From positions 1 through 51,785 of the forward strand of contig WQVF01000018.1 in the NCBI GenBank assembly GCA_009781725.1: 51,785 nucleotides of DNA, given 5' to 3'. The position numbers were made by a program, and so were the translations under genes. The stretch is from Defluviitaleaceae bacterium. Lineage in GTDB: Bacteria; Bacillota; Clostridia; Lachnospirales; WQUN01. The notes under the pieces are model-generated. The model was not told the DNA's origin and did no database searches. It saw only the letters and a program-made list of their open reading frames with translations. Positions 1 to 8,832 of this stretch are shown here, piece after piece; position 1 is the stretch's first letter; each line of letters opens with the position of its first letter.

Positions 1-60
1 GTTTTTTATGCGTTCCCATTCGTTATCCGTTATTTCGTACCTGCGTCGTGTTGTTGACAT
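1..60 (-). CDS. IS5-family transposase, N-terminal fragment (runs off the window)
   Basis: Twenty codons beginning ATG at 60 encode MSTTRRRYEITDNEWERIKN, which matches the usual start of IS5-family DDE transposases (a short basic stretch, then Y-E-(I/L)-T-D-x-x-W-E-x-I). The gene continues beyond base 1, so its completeness cannot be judged. A GTGAAGAAAG-like purine stretch lies upstream as the ribosome site. The matching C-terminus is seen at the other end of the window, in the same orientation. Confidence 0.75.
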   Translation of the reverse strand, partial: MSTTRRRYEITDNEWERIKN

Positions 61-121
61 CTTTCTTCACCCTACGACAATGTATCAGGTTTTGGTGCTT
101 TTGTCTTTATCGAACACGTCC
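1..121 (-). mobile_element. IS5-family insertion sequence, partial (transposase 5' end)
   Basis: The window opens inside an insertion sequence. It holds the first 20 codons of a transposase on the minus strand and an outer terminal inverted repeat. That repeat, read on the minus strand, contains GTGTTCGATAAA (106-117), and the same 12 bases occur inward-facing at 51670-51681 at the other end of the window. A TA precedes GG at both outer edges, so the element boundary is probably near 121. The assignment to the IS5 group rests on the transposase ends and is inferred. Confidence 0.75.
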
Positions 122-328
122 TATTTGATTTTTGCAATAATGACTCTATTTTTGGATTAAATTGTATCATCTGCCATTAAAAACTGCAATACAATTAGCT
201 ACATAAACTACACAATAACATGTCAAATTTTGATGTATTTCGACTTGAGCAGACCATTTATCAATACACAAGTTGCTATACCTAAAAAATACGAACACAT
301 CACAGGTGTGCTCGCATTTCATTTATCA

Positions 329-400
329 CTGAGCTGGAAGGATTCGAACCTTCGAATAATAAGGTCAGAGCCTATTGCCTTACCGCTTGGCGACAGCCCA
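329..400 (-). tRNA. tRNA-Gln, anticodon CTG
   Basis: The minus strand folds as a complete cloverleaf. The acceptor TGGGCTG pairs with CAGCTCA, with discriminator G at 329. The D arm is GCCAAGCGGTAAGGC, the anticodon stem is ATAGG/CTTAT with loop CTCTGAC, and the T arm is GAAGG-TTCGAAT-CCTTC. The anticodon bases are the complement of 366-368, reading CTG, which decodes CAG. The 3' CCA is not encoded. The TGGGCTRT acceptor start and G73 are typical of glutamine tRNAs. It stands alone between the IS end and the PHP gene. Confidence 0.95.
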
Positions 401-438
401 AAATATTGGAGATATTTTATGTTTCACTTTGGGTGTTG

Positions 439-1107
439 TCAAACCTTACCTAGCTCGTACTCACGGTTTAGGATAATATTTCGGAGTTGTTTGCTATCTT
501 TCACGGGATGCTTAAGCTCTATCCATCCCCGCCCTACGTCTCCAGCTTCATGGGTATCCGAAGCTGAGATTGGGCAGAGTTTTGGGCGGCTTTTGCATAG
601 GGCTCTGGATTTTTTATTGTCGTTTATATGGCGGGGGTTGCCGTTGTGGATTTCTACTCCGTGTAGGTATTGGTGGTACACTATTTCGTTGCCATAGCGG
701 AAGGGATGGGCTTGGATTATTAGCAGTTCGTCGCTGTAGCGGCGAAAAAATTCTTTTAGATGCAGGTTAGGGAGGTCGGAATTTTTTCTTAGGAAGTTCT
801 CGTCTATGCCGTACACTAGGTAATCCATCCCAGGTGCACCGGCGAAGCTTAGCTCCATACCCAATATTACCCCAAGCCCCAGTTCATTGCCTCGTTTTTT
901 TGCATTCTTATATCCTTTAAGAAAAAAGTCCACGCATTGATTCCAGTTATTCTTGAAGCGTTGCAATAAATAGCCATACATATGATCTGTAATTGCAATA
1001 CCGTCAAAGCCTGCTGCATGGTAGGCTTCCACCAGCTTTTTTGCGGGGAAGTTGGCGCAGCCGCTGGATTCGGCGGTATGGGCGTGGGGTTCGAATTTAT
1101 AGGGCAT
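439..1107 (-). CDS. PHP-domain metal-dependent phosphoesterase
   Basis: This 222-residue protein begins with the PHP motif H8-A-H10 and continues with I-T-D-H near residue 40, both metal-binding motifs of the polymerase-and-histidinol-phosphatase superfamily. A later Q-A-H-P-F and a C-terminal S-D-T-H-E complete the expected metal ligands. Such proteins hydrolyse phosphoesters; the substrate cannot be told from sequence. It starts directly after the stop of the tandem-GNAT gene and is the last gene of a three-gene minus-strand operon. No clear terminator is seen between it and the tRNA at 400. Confidence 0.8.
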   Translation of the reverse strand: MPYKFEPHAHTAESSGCANFPAKKLVEAYHAAGFDGIAITDHMYGYLLQRFKNNWNQCVDFFLKGYKNAKKRGNELGLGVILGMELSFAGAPGMDYLVYGIDENFLRKNSDLPNLHLKEFFRRYSDELLIIQAHPFRYGNEIVYHQYLHGVEIHNGNPRHINDNKKSRALCKSRPKLCPISASDTHEAGDVGRGWIELKHPVKDSKQLRNIILNREYELGKV

Positions 1108-2145
1108 CTATATACTCCACTCGTAGATATTTGAAAATCGTTGGCCTTCCTTGTACATATCTGTCCACTCTGGTAGCCTAGCTAGACGGACTAACTTTGC
1201 ACCTAACTTTTCACATACTCGGCGAGAAGCGGCGTTTCTGTAGTCGTTGGTTATTAGTAGTTTTTCCATCTTATGTGCTTTTGCAATAGGCGCAACCAGG
1301 CGACAGGCTTCTACAGCGTAGCCCTTGCCCCGGTGGGCCTCATCTATCCCGTAACCGATTTGTCCACCATAATATAGGTTGCTGTTATAATGGCCTCCCC
1401 CGTAGCCTATTCTGAGGCCTATATCTCCTACTTTTTCACCATTTTTACATATTGCAAATGTATAGCCCGGCACATGCTTTTTTTCTGGGTTACCTATACT
1501 TTTTTGTGTGCATACCAGATAGATATCGCCATTGTTTAGAAGAGGAACATCAATAAAGCCATTAAACTCGCAAGGGAGGGTGTTATAGTGGGCGATTTCC
1601 TTTTGGATTTCCCATTCATCTCGTAAGATGGCATATTGGCACTCGTCATAATACTCTCGAAAATAACCCTCACGGGCTTTACGGGAATCTTGATGCAGTG
1701 CTTCCTGCCGCATACCTAATTTCTCCATTATACGTATGGAACCAGGGTTTTCGGCCGAGGCGGTGGCGACTATCCGACGCAGGTTTAGCTCATCAAAACC
1801 AAAGTTCAGTAAATACGCGCCCACTTCTGTTCCATAGCCATTACCCCAATAATCCCGATGAAAAATCCAGCCTAAAGACCCGCGGTCTTTATTGATGTGA
1901 AGTCCGCAACCTCCGATTAGATTGCCGGTTTCTTTTAATATCACTGCAAAATCATATACTGATATAGGATTATTGGATATTTCTCCCATTGTATAGGAAA
2001 TAAAGACCCTGGTTTCTTCCTCGCTGTTTGGGCCGAATAGCATGTGGTATGTGTTGTCTGCATTACCTGCATAGCTGTGTACCGCTTCGAAGTCATCTTC
2101 TTTGAATGGGCGCAGTATGAGTCGCTCTGTTTCACGGGGCTTCAT
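1108..2145 (-). CDS. Tandem GNAT-family N-acetyltransferase (two domains)
   Basis: The protein has 345 residues and two GNAT domains in one chain. The first (about 1-180) begins with the RimJ/RimL-like ETERLILRPF and has the acetyl-CoA loop region around Y-W-G-N-G-Y-G-T. The second (about 195-345) has E-A-H-R-G-K-G-Y-A-V-E-A-C, the classic Q/R-x-x-G-x-G/A pyrophosphate loop. Single GNAT proteins are about 170-190 residues, so this is a genuine fusion or duplication. It lies between the DUF6054 gene (1 base apart) and the PHP gene (adjacent). The substrate is unknown; protein or small-molecule acetylation are both possible. Confidence 0.85.
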   Translation of the reverse strand: MKPRETERLILRPFKEDDFEAVHSYAGNADNTYHMLFGPNSEEETRVFISYTMGEISNNPISVYDFAVILKETGNLIGGCGLHINKDRGSLGWIFHRDYWGNGYGTEVGAYLLNFGFDELNLRRIVATASAENPGSIRIMEKLGMRQEALHQDSRKAREGYFREYYDECQYAILRDEWEIQKEIAHYNTLPCEFNGFIDVPLLNNGDIYLVCTQKSIGNPEKKHVPGYTFAICKNGEKVGDIGLRIGYGGGHYNSNLYYGGQIGYGIDEAHRGKGYAVEACRLVAPIAKAHKMEKLLITNDYRNAASRRVCEKLGAKLVRLARLPEWTDMYKEGQRFSNIYEWSI

Positions 2146-2146
2146 T

Positions 2147-2494
2147 TTAACGACCTCCGTACATATAGTTCTCTATGATTTTCACCGCATTGTTAAGGAA
2201 GGTATGCTCACCGATGGTGTTAATCTTGAAAAACATCGCGGAGCTGCCTCCTGCGGTGATTATCGTTACGAAGAGTTCATCGCCAAAGCCCACCAAAGTT
2301 ACCGACATGCTTACTCTGCTGCCCTTGGCCAAGCTATGGCGTTCATAGACCCGGACGGCACAGCGTACTCCGTTGTTGCTGTAGTCGCTACCGTCTTCAT
2401 AGGTAGCGGAAATGCTGCCTTTCAATATGCCGTGATTAAGACGGTTAAGTAAATCATCGAAATTTCCTCGTAGTCTGGTTTCATATTTTGCCAT
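2147..2494 (-). CDS. DUF6054-like protein
   Basis: This 115-residue protein resembles, from memory, the small clostridial DUF6054 family, with an N-terminal MAKYETRLRGNFDDLL, then S-I-S-A-T-Y-E-D-G-S-D-Y and a C-terminal F-F-K-I-N-T-x-G-E. No signal peptide, membrane segment or catalytic motif is evident. An AGGAGG sits 7 bases before the ATG. It is the first gene of the DUF6054-GNAT-PHP operon. The function of the family is not established. Confidence 0.7.
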   Translation of the reverse strand: MAKYETRLRGNFDDLLNRLNHGILKGSISATYEDGSDYSNNGVRCAVRVYERHSLAKGSRVSMSVTLVGFGDELFVTIITAGGSSAMFFKINTIGEHTFLNNAVKIIENYMYGGR

Positions 2495-2576
2495 ATCAGT
2501 TCCTCCTTTTATAGCGAGCGGCTTTCGAAATCATGATTGCGCGTCGGGCAAAATCAGCCAAAAACGCCCAGTTCGC

Positions 2577-2614
2577 GTCGACTGTCTTCAATCATGTCGA
2601 CTTCCTTCAATCAT
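2577..2614. repeat. 19-bp tandem duplication
   Basis: Two adjacent 19-base units (2577-2595 and 2596-2614) both begin GTCGACT and end CTTCAATCAT, with two mismatches. They lie in the divergent intergenic region between the DUF6054 operon and mutL, downstream of the predicted start of the minus-strand transcript, and could be a regulatory or slippage duplication. Confidence 0.6.
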
Positions 2615-2640
2615 ATTTCTCAATGTCGTTCGCTTTACCT

Positions 2641-2646
2641 ATTATA
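2641..2646 (-). promoter_or_regulatory. Putative -10 box for the DUF6054 operon
   Basis: The minus strand reads TATAAT at this position, about 150 bases upstream of the DUF6054 start. No convincing -35 hexamer was found at the ideal distance, so this is a weak call based on a perfect -10 alone. Confidence 0.3.
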
Positions 2647-2669
2647 ACAGAAAAGCTCTTGTTACTTTT

Positions 2670-2709
2670 GCAAAAAAATCCGTATGGCGTCATACGTCTT
2701 TTTTTGTGC
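2670..2709. repeat. Dispersed hairpin repeat, copy 1 (imperfect)
   Basis: An inverted repeat with arms GCAAAAAAATCCGTATG and CATACGTCTTTTTTTGTGC around a GCGT loop. It is closely related to the perfect 19-bp hairpin at 9584-9625, sharing the poly-A flank, CGTATG/CATACG core, 4-base loop and flanking GTGCA. It lies between divergent genes upstream of mutL, so it is not an obvious terminator for either. Confidence 0.6.
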
Positions 2710-2786
2710 AAGGTGCTTATCTGTGTCTTTTCATTTTCTTTTTTCTGGGGTAGTATGTCCTGGATGATACATAAGGATGTGATTGT

Positions 2787-4589
2787 ATGAAGCCTATTAT
2801 CCGGCTGGACCAGCCTCTTATTAATAAAATTGCCGCAGGGGAAGTGGTGGAGCGGCCTCTTAGCGTTGTAAAAGAGCTGTTTGAGAACGCAATCGACGCC
2901 GGTGCTTCTACAATTACTGTTGAAATTGCCGAAGGCGGGCTTACTTCTATACGAGTGACGGATAATGGTGTGGGAATACCGGCGGAGCAGATTCTTTTGG
3001 CCTTTACTCGTCATGCTACCAGCAAAATTGCATCCGTTGAGGATTTATTTGAAGTGGGGACTCTCGGGTTTAGGGGTGAGGCACTTTCCAGTATTGCAGC
3101 GGTGGCTCAGGTTGAGATGATTACCAAGACCGCTGGGGCTATGATGGGCCTGCGCACGGAAATTCATGGCGGGGAGATGATTAGTAGCGGAGAGATTGGC
3201 ACCGTCAACGGCACTACCGTGATAGTAGGCAATCTGTTTTACAATACCCCTGCCAGGAGAAAATTTCTAAAAAAACCCGGTACAGAGACGGGTTATATTT
3301 CGGATTGCTTGCAAAAGCTGGCATTGGGCAATACAGGGCTTACCATCCGATATATCAATAATGGCCAGATAGTCTTCCAGACCAATGGCCGGGGCGACCT
3401 TAAGACTACAATGTTGAGTATCTATGGTCATGAAACCGCTGCCAAGCTTGTGGATATTACCGCTGCTCTGGATGAGTTTGAGCTGTCCGGGCTCATAGGC
3501 AAACCAGAAATTGCAAGGAGCAATCGCAATCGTCAAAGCTTTTTTGTTAATGGGCGATTGATTTCCAGTAAGCTGCTCACACAGGCGGTAGAAGAGGCTA
3601 CCAAAACAATGTTACCTGGGGGGAAATTTCCGGTTTATGCCCTTAACTTGAATCTGCCCCATGATACTGTGGATGTGAATGTTCATCCCACTAAGATGGA
3701 TGTGCGGTTTGCGGATGAAGATGGGGTTTATCGGTTTATTATTGGAGCTGTGCGGGAAGGGCTTACCGAGAGTAATTTGATTCCGGAGATTAGGCTTGAG
3801 CGAGTGAGAGAAATCCCACCAATGCCCGAAATGGAGCAACCAGAAATCAAACCACCTGAGCCAAAAATTACACCGCATCCGCGTGTGGTCAATGACCGCC
3901 CCTACAATACAACTCCACCGGTGTTGCCAAAAGCGGAGCCCCCAAGCCCCCTTTCCCTAAAAGAAGAAAAATCCTTGCCCTCAGAAAGCCAGCCTTTTTT
4001 CACAAACTACACTATTTACGGTCTGATATTTGAGACATATTGGCTTGTGACTCAGGGACAGTCACTATATCTGATAGATCAACACGCCGCCCACGAGCGA
4101 GTGCTCTATGAAGAACTCCTTGCTAAGTCCAATCTAGGAGCCATCCCCTCTCAATCCCTCCTTGCCCCAATGCCCTTGCGCTTGACACCTATGGAATTAT
4201 CCTTGCTAAAGGAAAGCATTTCACTATTTGTCCGATTCGGCTTTGAAATCGAGGTAAATGAAAACGGCCCCAACAAGGGAGCCCTGCTAGTGGCGGTGCC
4301 TCTTATGCTAAAGGGGCCTGCGCCTACTGAGTTTTTCACAGATATATTGGATAAAATCGGGGAAACGGGCTTTTCCCGGTCAGGGGTTTATGCCCACAAA
4401 ACCGAAGCCATTGCAATGGCTGCCTGCAAAGCCGCCGTCAAAGCCGGAGATAATATGTCTCAGCATGAGGCCAGAAGCCTGGTTGAGAGGATGCTGACTT
4501 TGGAAAATCCATTTACCTGCCCTCATGGGCGGCCAACTATTATTGAAATAACACAGCGAGAGCTGGAGAGAAAATTTAAGCGGGGTTGA
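2787..4589 (+). CDS. mutL: DNA mismatch repair protein MutL
   Basis: This is a full-length, 600-residue MutL. The GHKL ATPase N-terminus carries motifs E-N-A-I-D-A-G, D-N-G-V-G-I and G-F-R-G-E-A-L-S-S-I. A proline-rich linker follows at about 340-395. The C-terminal dimerisation/endonuclease domain has DQHAAHERVLYEE at residues 431-443, the metal-binding nicking motif of MutL proteins from bacteria lacking MutH. A-C-K-A-A-V-K-A-G and C578-P-H-G-R-P also belong to this site. AAGGATGTG serves as ribosome site. mutS is not adjacent, unlike many Firmicutes. A hairpin terminator overlaps the stop codon. Confidence 0.97.
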   Translation: MKPIIRLDQPLINKIAAGEVVERPLSVVKELFENAIDAGASTITVEIAEGGLTSIRVTDNGVGIPAEQILLAFTRHATSKIASVEDLFEVGTLGFRGEALSSIAAVAQVEMITKTAGAMMGLRTEIHGGEMISSGEIGTVNGTTVIVGNLFYNTPARRKFLKKPGTETGYISDCLQKLALGNTGLTIRYINNGQIVFQTNGRGDLKTTMLSIYGHETAAKLVDITAALDEFELSGLIGKPEIARSNRNRQSFFVNGRLISSKLLTQAVEEATKTMLPGGKFPVYALNLNLPHDTVDVNVHPTKMDVRFADEDGVYRFIIGAVREGLTESNLIPEIRLERVREIPPMPEMEQPEIKPPEPKITPHPRVVNDRPYNTTPPVLPKAEPPSPLSLKEEKSLPSESQPFFTNYTIYGLIFETYWLVTQGQSLYLIDQHAAHERVLYEELLAKSNLGAIPSQSLLAPMPLRLTPMELSLLKESISLFVRFGFEIEVNENGPNKGALLVAVPLMLKGPAPTEFFTDILDKIGETGFSRSGVYAHKTEAIAMAACKAAVKAGDNMSQHEARSLVERMLTLENPFTCPHGRPTIIEITQRELERKFKRG

Positions 4590-4610
4590 AATTCTCACCC
4601 CGCTTTTTTT
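4579..4610. terminator. Bidirectional rho-independent terminator
   Basis: The stem GCGGGGT/ACCCCGC with a 10-base loop is followed by a run of T on the plus strand. It begins within the last codons of mutL and ends at the stop codon of the convergent surface-protein gene, so it can end transcription from mutL and possibly from the opposite side. Confidence 0.8.
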
Positions 4611-7344
4611 ATTCCCAATCCCATTCAAAGGGCATAATATCCATCCATGTTATATTGCCGCTTTCATTTCGTCTTAAGCGGTAGTTATTTGACGCCGCTA
4701 TTACCGAAGGTACATACCACGGGGTTCCTCCCACATCCGGGTAGTCCCGCAAATTATCCGGATTATATAGGTCAACATTTGCAAAGGCCTGCCAGCCGTC
4801 TATACGTCCTAAAATCCGGTTGATTGCCGTCGCTACTTCTGCACGGCTTATATTTGCATGGGGCCTGAACACGCCACGGCCATCGCCTACCATCCAGCCA
4901 GTATAGAATGCCGTTGATACATAACCTCTGGCCCAGTTACTAACCTGATTCCAGTCAGAGAACGGTGCTGGCCCTTGATTGCGGACATTGGTCAGGCGCG
5001 ACGTAATCGCGGCAAATTCCTGCCTTGTGATTGGGTCACCGGGCCTGAATCTGCGGATACCATCCTGGCACGCCGGGTCTCCGGTTATAAGGCCCGTATA
5101 GTAGGCCCATGCTACATAATTAAAATACCATCTATTCGGTCCAACGTCCGCGAATACGGCAAAATCATTCATTTGCCCAGGCAGTTCCCCAACTATATAT
5201 TCCGAAACATGGGTCCTTACCAATACCGATGCGGCCTCTGCCCGGGTAATGGGAGCAAGGGGCCGGAAGTTATGGTGATTATCCCCCCACATAAATGCGC
5301 GGTGGATTTCATATTCATCTGTTATTTCAACCATGGGTGACGAGAGCAATATAAGAGGAGTAGGTGATGGTGTTGCCATAGGGTTTGGGCTTGGGGCAAG
5401 GATTGGAACCGGTTCTGGCGGCATAGTTGGCGTCGGTGTAGCAATAGGAGTCGGCGTAGCAGTGGGAGTCAGCACTACCTGAGCGGCAGTTACTTCGAAG
5501 GTAACTTGAAAGGCACTTATGATACCGCTTGCCCCGGATACCGTTACCGTTGCAGTAAATATGCCCACACCAAGGCCGGTATTAGGCACAACAGTAAAAC
5601 TAGCCGTTGAGTTTACTAATATATCCGCAAGCGAAGAAATGCTTACGGCAAAGGCATCTGCATTTGACCCGGAAATGACAATCATAAGATTGCCAGTATC
5701 TTGATTACCAATATTGGTCACTGTTACACTATGTGGTAATTGAGTACCATATCCTATCGTGGCTGTAGGGAAGGTATGATTATTGATACCTCCGATTCCC
5801 CAAAAAGGCGTCCGCCGCCATACCCAGGTATCCGCCATAGTCGTACCATCGTACATGCTCATTAACTGAGCTGAGGTAAAGATGTAATTTCCAGTAGGTA
5901 CGGTTAACGTTCCGGCCCCAATATTTTGCCAATGTCCTGTGTATGTGGCATTGGCGGGAACCGCAGGTAAAGCGGGGCTGCCTATAAAGCCAAAATTTTC
6001 TCCTAGTGTAAGCTTGCGCAGAGCAGTCGCGCCTGCAAACATACCAAGCATAGTCGTCACATTGCTGGTATCCCAGCCGGACAGGTCAAGGCTTGTGAGG
6101 CTGCTCGCCCCCTCAAACATTTGGCTCATATGGGTTACATTTACAGGGCTCCAACCAGATAGGTCCAGACTCGTCAGGCTGCTTGCAGAATTAAACATGC
6201 GACCCATAGTCGTCACTTCGCTAGTGTCCCAACCAGATAAATTTCCAACACAGGTCAGCGAGCTTGCACCTGCAAACATTCTATACATATTTGTCACACT
6301 GCTGGTATCCCAGCCGGACAGGTCAAGACTCTCAAGACTACTTGCGCCCTCAAACATCCAGTTCATTGCCGTCACATTGCCAGTATCCCAGCCGGATAAA
6401 TCACCAACACTAGTCAAGCTGCTCGCACCGCTGAACATTCGGCTCATGTAAGATACATTACCAGGGTCCCAACCGGACAAGTTAAGATTCTCAAGGCTAC
6501 TTGCATATCGAAACATGCTGGCCATACTCGTCACTTGACTAGTATTCCATCCAGATAAATCTCCAACACTTGTCAGGCTACTTGCATCTCGAAACATACT
6601 GTACATATTTGTCACATTGCCGGTATCCCAGCCGGACAAATCAAGACTCTTAAGACTACTTGCACCCCAAAACATCCTATGCATAACTGTTACATTGCCT
6701 GTTTCCCAACCGGATAAATCCCCAACGCTTTCTAAGCTACCGGTATCGTAAAACATCCAGCTCATAAACATTACATTGTCAGTAGTCCAACTGGACAAGT
6801 CAACACTCGTCAAGCTACTTGCGCCTTGGAACATGCTGCTCATATTCGCTACATTGCTGGTGTTAAAATAGTCTAAGCCTTCTATCGTTTCCATATTGTC
6901 AAGTCCGGCAAAAAGCCCACGCAAAGACGTCCCGGCAGTTATCGGCCCGGTGAAGATAATCCTTTCGATATCATCTTTATAGGCAAACCACGGGCTGAGT
7001 GAGGAAACGGTATTGATAAAACCTTCTTCCACAATCAAAGTACCGTCACAATATAATCGCCACGGCGCACCGACTGCATTGACTGTATTTCCGGAGGCAA
7101 TAACAATACAAAAGGGTACAATTATTGCTCCTATCGGTATGGTTAGCTCATCTTCTTCTTCATACTCTTCCTTGTAATCATCTTCATATTGATACTCATA
7201 TTCCGGCTCATGGTAATATTCGCTATTTTCAGCCCATTCCTCATAATATGCAAATACACTCACCGACCCAAGCATAAGGCTGCATACCAGTAGCATACAT
7301 ATAACTTTCCCCATGACCTTTTTCCTTTGTTTATTTATTTTCAT
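4609..7344 (-). CDS. Surface protein with BspA-like (DUF285) repeats and three SLH domains
   Basis: This is a 911-residue secreted protein. Residues 1-32 form a signal peptide (KKVMGKVICMLLVCSLMLGS region). An acidic Y/E-rich stretch follows. About eleven 23-25-residue leucine-rich repeats of the BspA/DUF285 type come next, with the core SSLTSLDLSGWDTSNVT..MFxGA. They often alternate between LxSLDLSGW and LxSVGDLSGW. After them come a beta-rich domain, a T-P/P-T linker, and three SLH modules (for example ITRAEAASVLVRT, ITRQEFAAITSRL and ISRAEVATAINRI). SLH modules bind secondary cell-wall polymer, so the protein should coat the cell surface. The LRR part probably binds host or partner molecules, which is inferred. 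Confidence 0.9.
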   Translation of the reverse strand: MKINKQRKKVMGKVICMLLVCSLMLGSVSVFAYYEEWAENSEYYHEPEYEYQYEDDYKEEYEEEDELTIPIGAIIVPFCIVIASGNTVNAVGAPWRLYCDGTLIVEEGFINTVSSLSPWFAYKDDIERIIFTGPITAGTSLRGLFAGLDNMETIEGLDYFNTSNVANMSSMFQGASSLTSVDLSSWTTDNVMFMSWMFYDTGSLESVGDLSGWETGNVTVMHRMFWGASSLKSLDLSGWDTGNVTNMYSMFRDASSLTSVGDLSGWNTSQVTSMASMFRYASSLENLNLSGWDPGNVSYMSRMFSGASSLTSVGDLSGWDTGNVTAMNWMFEGASSLESLDLSGWDTSSVTNMYRMFAGASSLTCVGNLSGWDTSEVTTMGRMFNSASSLTSLDLSGWSPVNVTHMSQMFEGASSLTSLDLSGWDTSNVTTMLGMFAGATALRKLTLGENFGFIGSPALPAVPANATYTGHWQNIGAGTLTVPTGNYIFTSAQLMSMYDGTTMADTWVWRRTPFWGIGGINNHTFPTATIGYGTQLPHSVTVTNIGNQDTGNLMIVISGSNADAFAVSISSLADILVNSTASFTVVPNTGLGVGIFTATVTVSGASGIISAFQVTFEVTAAQVVLTPTATPTPIATPTPTMPPEPVPILAPSPNPMATPSPTPLILLSSPMVEITDEYEIHRAFMWGDNHHNFRPLAPITRAEAASVLVRTHVSEYIVGELPGQMNDFAVFADVGPNRWYFNYVAWAYYTGLITGDPACQDGIRRFRPGDPITRQEFAAITSRLTNVRNQGPAPFSDWNQVSNWARGYVSTAFYTGWMVGDGRGVFRPHANISRAEVATAINRILGRIDGWQAFANVDLYNPDNLRDYPDVGGTPWYVPSVIAASNNYRLRRNESGNITWMDIMPFEWDWE

Positions 7345-7472
7345 GTAGCACCTTCCAAAATTTATGGTTATAGTGAATTAATTCGCGATATAACAATCTA
7401 TCTCATATACAGCGCATACTCAATTAACATAGGACTACATTCCCATAACACTATTGTTTCATGAACACAAAA

Positions 7473-7500
7473 AAATAACCTGCACCAGAGCAGGTTATTT
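7473..7500 (-). terminator. Rho-independent terminator behind the decayed surface-protein gene
   Basis: The perfect 11-bp inverted repeat AAATAACCTGC/GCAGGTTATTT has a 6-base loop. On the minus strand it is followed by a run of seven T. It lies 17 bases beyond the stop of the pseudogene at 7517. Confidence 0.75.
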
Positions 7501-7516
7501 ATACGTTATCACACTG

Positions 7517-7857
7517 TTACCGCCTGTATCTGTCTCGATTAAAATCTGTCACGGCGTGCTGTCTCCTTCTCTTCCAAATCAAAAATACAAGGAGCACCAT
7601 GCCGACGACCATCATTGTTGAGCCAACCATTGTAAATGTAAACATTCCTAAACCTCCTGACATGGGCAGGTTAAGAGCCTGCCAGTTTCCTAGATACCAT
7701 AGCCCGGATAGTAATCTAAAACCAGGTGTTGGTAATCCGCCGATAATCGTCGTAATTTCTATACTATCGTTGTCACCGACAACAAGTCTCCATTGCCCAT
7801 GGGCACCTGGAAGCCATCTGGGTGTACTACCTCAACCAATTGATAAATATACCCGGT
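7517..7857 (-). pseudogene. C-terminal remnant of an LPMSGG-anchored surface protein
   Basis: The minus strand encodes T-G-Y-I-Y-Q-L-V-E-V-V-H-P-D-G-F-Q-V-P-M-G. After a one-base loss near 7798-7803 the frame shifts and continues G-Q-W-R-L-V-V, then LWYLGNW, then NLPMSGG, a hydrophobic segment of about 22 residues and a basic tail KRRRQHAV up to TAA at 7517. The order is the same as at the end of the large protein at 38233-43497 (YQLVELV, PLGQWRV, SLWYIGN, ELPMSGG, membrane span, basic tail). The upstream body of the gene is absent. It is thus a decayed relative of that protein. Confidence 0.75.
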
Positions 7858-8006
7858 ACTTGGGATACTAGGACAAAAAATCGACAAAAACAACAAGCAA
7901 ATACTACAATTTTGGTACACAATGGTAACGATTATGCGACATGGCCATGGACATAGGGGGTAATGCCATAAATGTCAGCATAGTGACTCTTAATCAATTT
8001 CCACAT

Positions 8007-8062
8007 AAAAAAGCGGCTTCGCCGCCTTGAAGCTTGCTTCAGACCGGCGCAGCCGCTTTTTT
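8007..8062. terminator. Large hairpin with U-tracts on both sides
   Basis: The 12-bp perfect arms AAAAAAGCGGCT and AGCCGCTTTTTT enclose nested stems (TGAAGC..GCTTCA, CGCCG..CGGCG). Because the flanks are A-rich and T-rich it could terminate in either direction. A competing short stem GCGGC-TTC-GCCGC uses the left arm. The stretch 7858-8162 shows no gene, only this and the next hairpin. Confidence 0.55.
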
Positions 8063-8080
8063 ATACAGTTTCCTAACATA

Positions 8081-8116
8081 AAAAAAAGCTGTCTCGTTAT
8101 TGCTTAACGAAACAGC
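8081..8116 (-). terminator. Rho-independent terminator of the deoC operon
   Basis: The stem GCTGT-x-TCGTTA / TAACGA-x-ACAGC with a 5-base loop is followed on the minus strand by a run of T. It lies about 45 bases past the deoC stop codon. Confidence 0.75.
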
Positions 8117-8162
8117 ACCTGATTAGTCAGACATCTATTGTTGTGTGTAGCGTAGAGATATG

Positions 8163-8828
8163 TTAATACCCCTCACCCTTCAGCCCTTGCACCAATTTTA
8201 CAATCCGGCTGGTTCCCAGTCTATCCGCCCCAAGGGATATAAACCGGTATGCGTCTTCCAAAGTGGCAATGCCCCCGGCGGCTTTTACTTTTATGTGGAG
8301 GGCTGTATGCTTACGCAGCAGTTCCACGTCCTCGAAGGTGGCACCCCCGGAGGCAAAGCCCGTTGAGGTTTTTATATAATCGGCACCTGACTCGCTTACC
8401 ACTTTGCATAGGGCGATTTTTTCTTCTTGGGTCAGTACCGCGGTTTCTATTATTACCTTGAGGATATGACCGCAGGTAGCGGCTCGGACAGCATTTATAT
8501 CTGAAAGGATTGCGACATAGTCATGGTCTTTGGCCCGACCTATGTCTATTACCATATCAATTTCCGTTGCTCCTTGGCGGATAGCAATTTCTGCTTCATG
8601 AGCCTTGGCCGCGGAATCGGCGTAGCCATTGGGGAAGCCAACTACCGTACATATTTTCAGTTTCCCGGCTGTGTGAGCCGCACATTGCGCAATCCTTGAT
8701 GGGGGTATGCACACCGAGGCGACCTTATATTTCACGCCTTCATCGCAGATTTTAAGATAATCCTGGGTGGTTGCAGTTGTGGTTAGCAGTGTATGGTCTA
8801 CATAGCCTAGTAAATTTTTTATGTCCAT
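8163..8828 (-). CDS. deoC: Deoxyribose-phosphate aldolase
   Basis: The product has 221 residues, the normal length for DeoC, which cleaves 2-deoxyribose 5-phosphate into glyceraldehyde 3-phosphate and acetaldehyde in deoxynucleoside breakdown. The Schiff-base lysine is K153 in YIKTSTGF. The second active-site lysine is K182 in VKAAGGI, and the proton-relay aspartate is in EIDMV (D91). It follows the membrane-protein gene by 4 bases and so is probably cotranscribed. Other deo genes (pdp, deoB) are not nearby. A terminator follows. Confidence 0.95.
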   Translation of the reverse strand: MDIKNLLGYVDHTLLTTTATTQDYLKICDEGVKYKVASVCIPPSRIAQCAAHTAGKLKICTVVGFPNGYADSAAKAHEAEIAIRQGATEIDMVIDIGRAKDHDYVAILSDINAVRAATCGHILKVIIETAVLTQEEKIALCKVVSESGADYIKTSTGFASGGATFEDVELLRKHTALHIKVKAAGGIATLEDAYRFISLGADRLGTSRIVKLVQGLKGEGY

Positions 8829-8832
8829 GGTT

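Noticed and set aside
2533-2790. 85-codon frame upstream of mutL
   Set aside because: It spans the tandem repeat and the hairpin repeat, has no ribosome site and encodes a composition typical of non-coding sequence.
5939-6451. 170-codon plus-strand frame opposite the BspA-like repeats
   Set aside because: It is an antisense image of the leucine-rich repeats without a ribosome site or family resemblance.
7599-7871. 90-codon plus-strand frame
   Set aside because: The minus strand here carries the recognisable LPMSGG-tail remnant, and the plus frame has no ribosome site.
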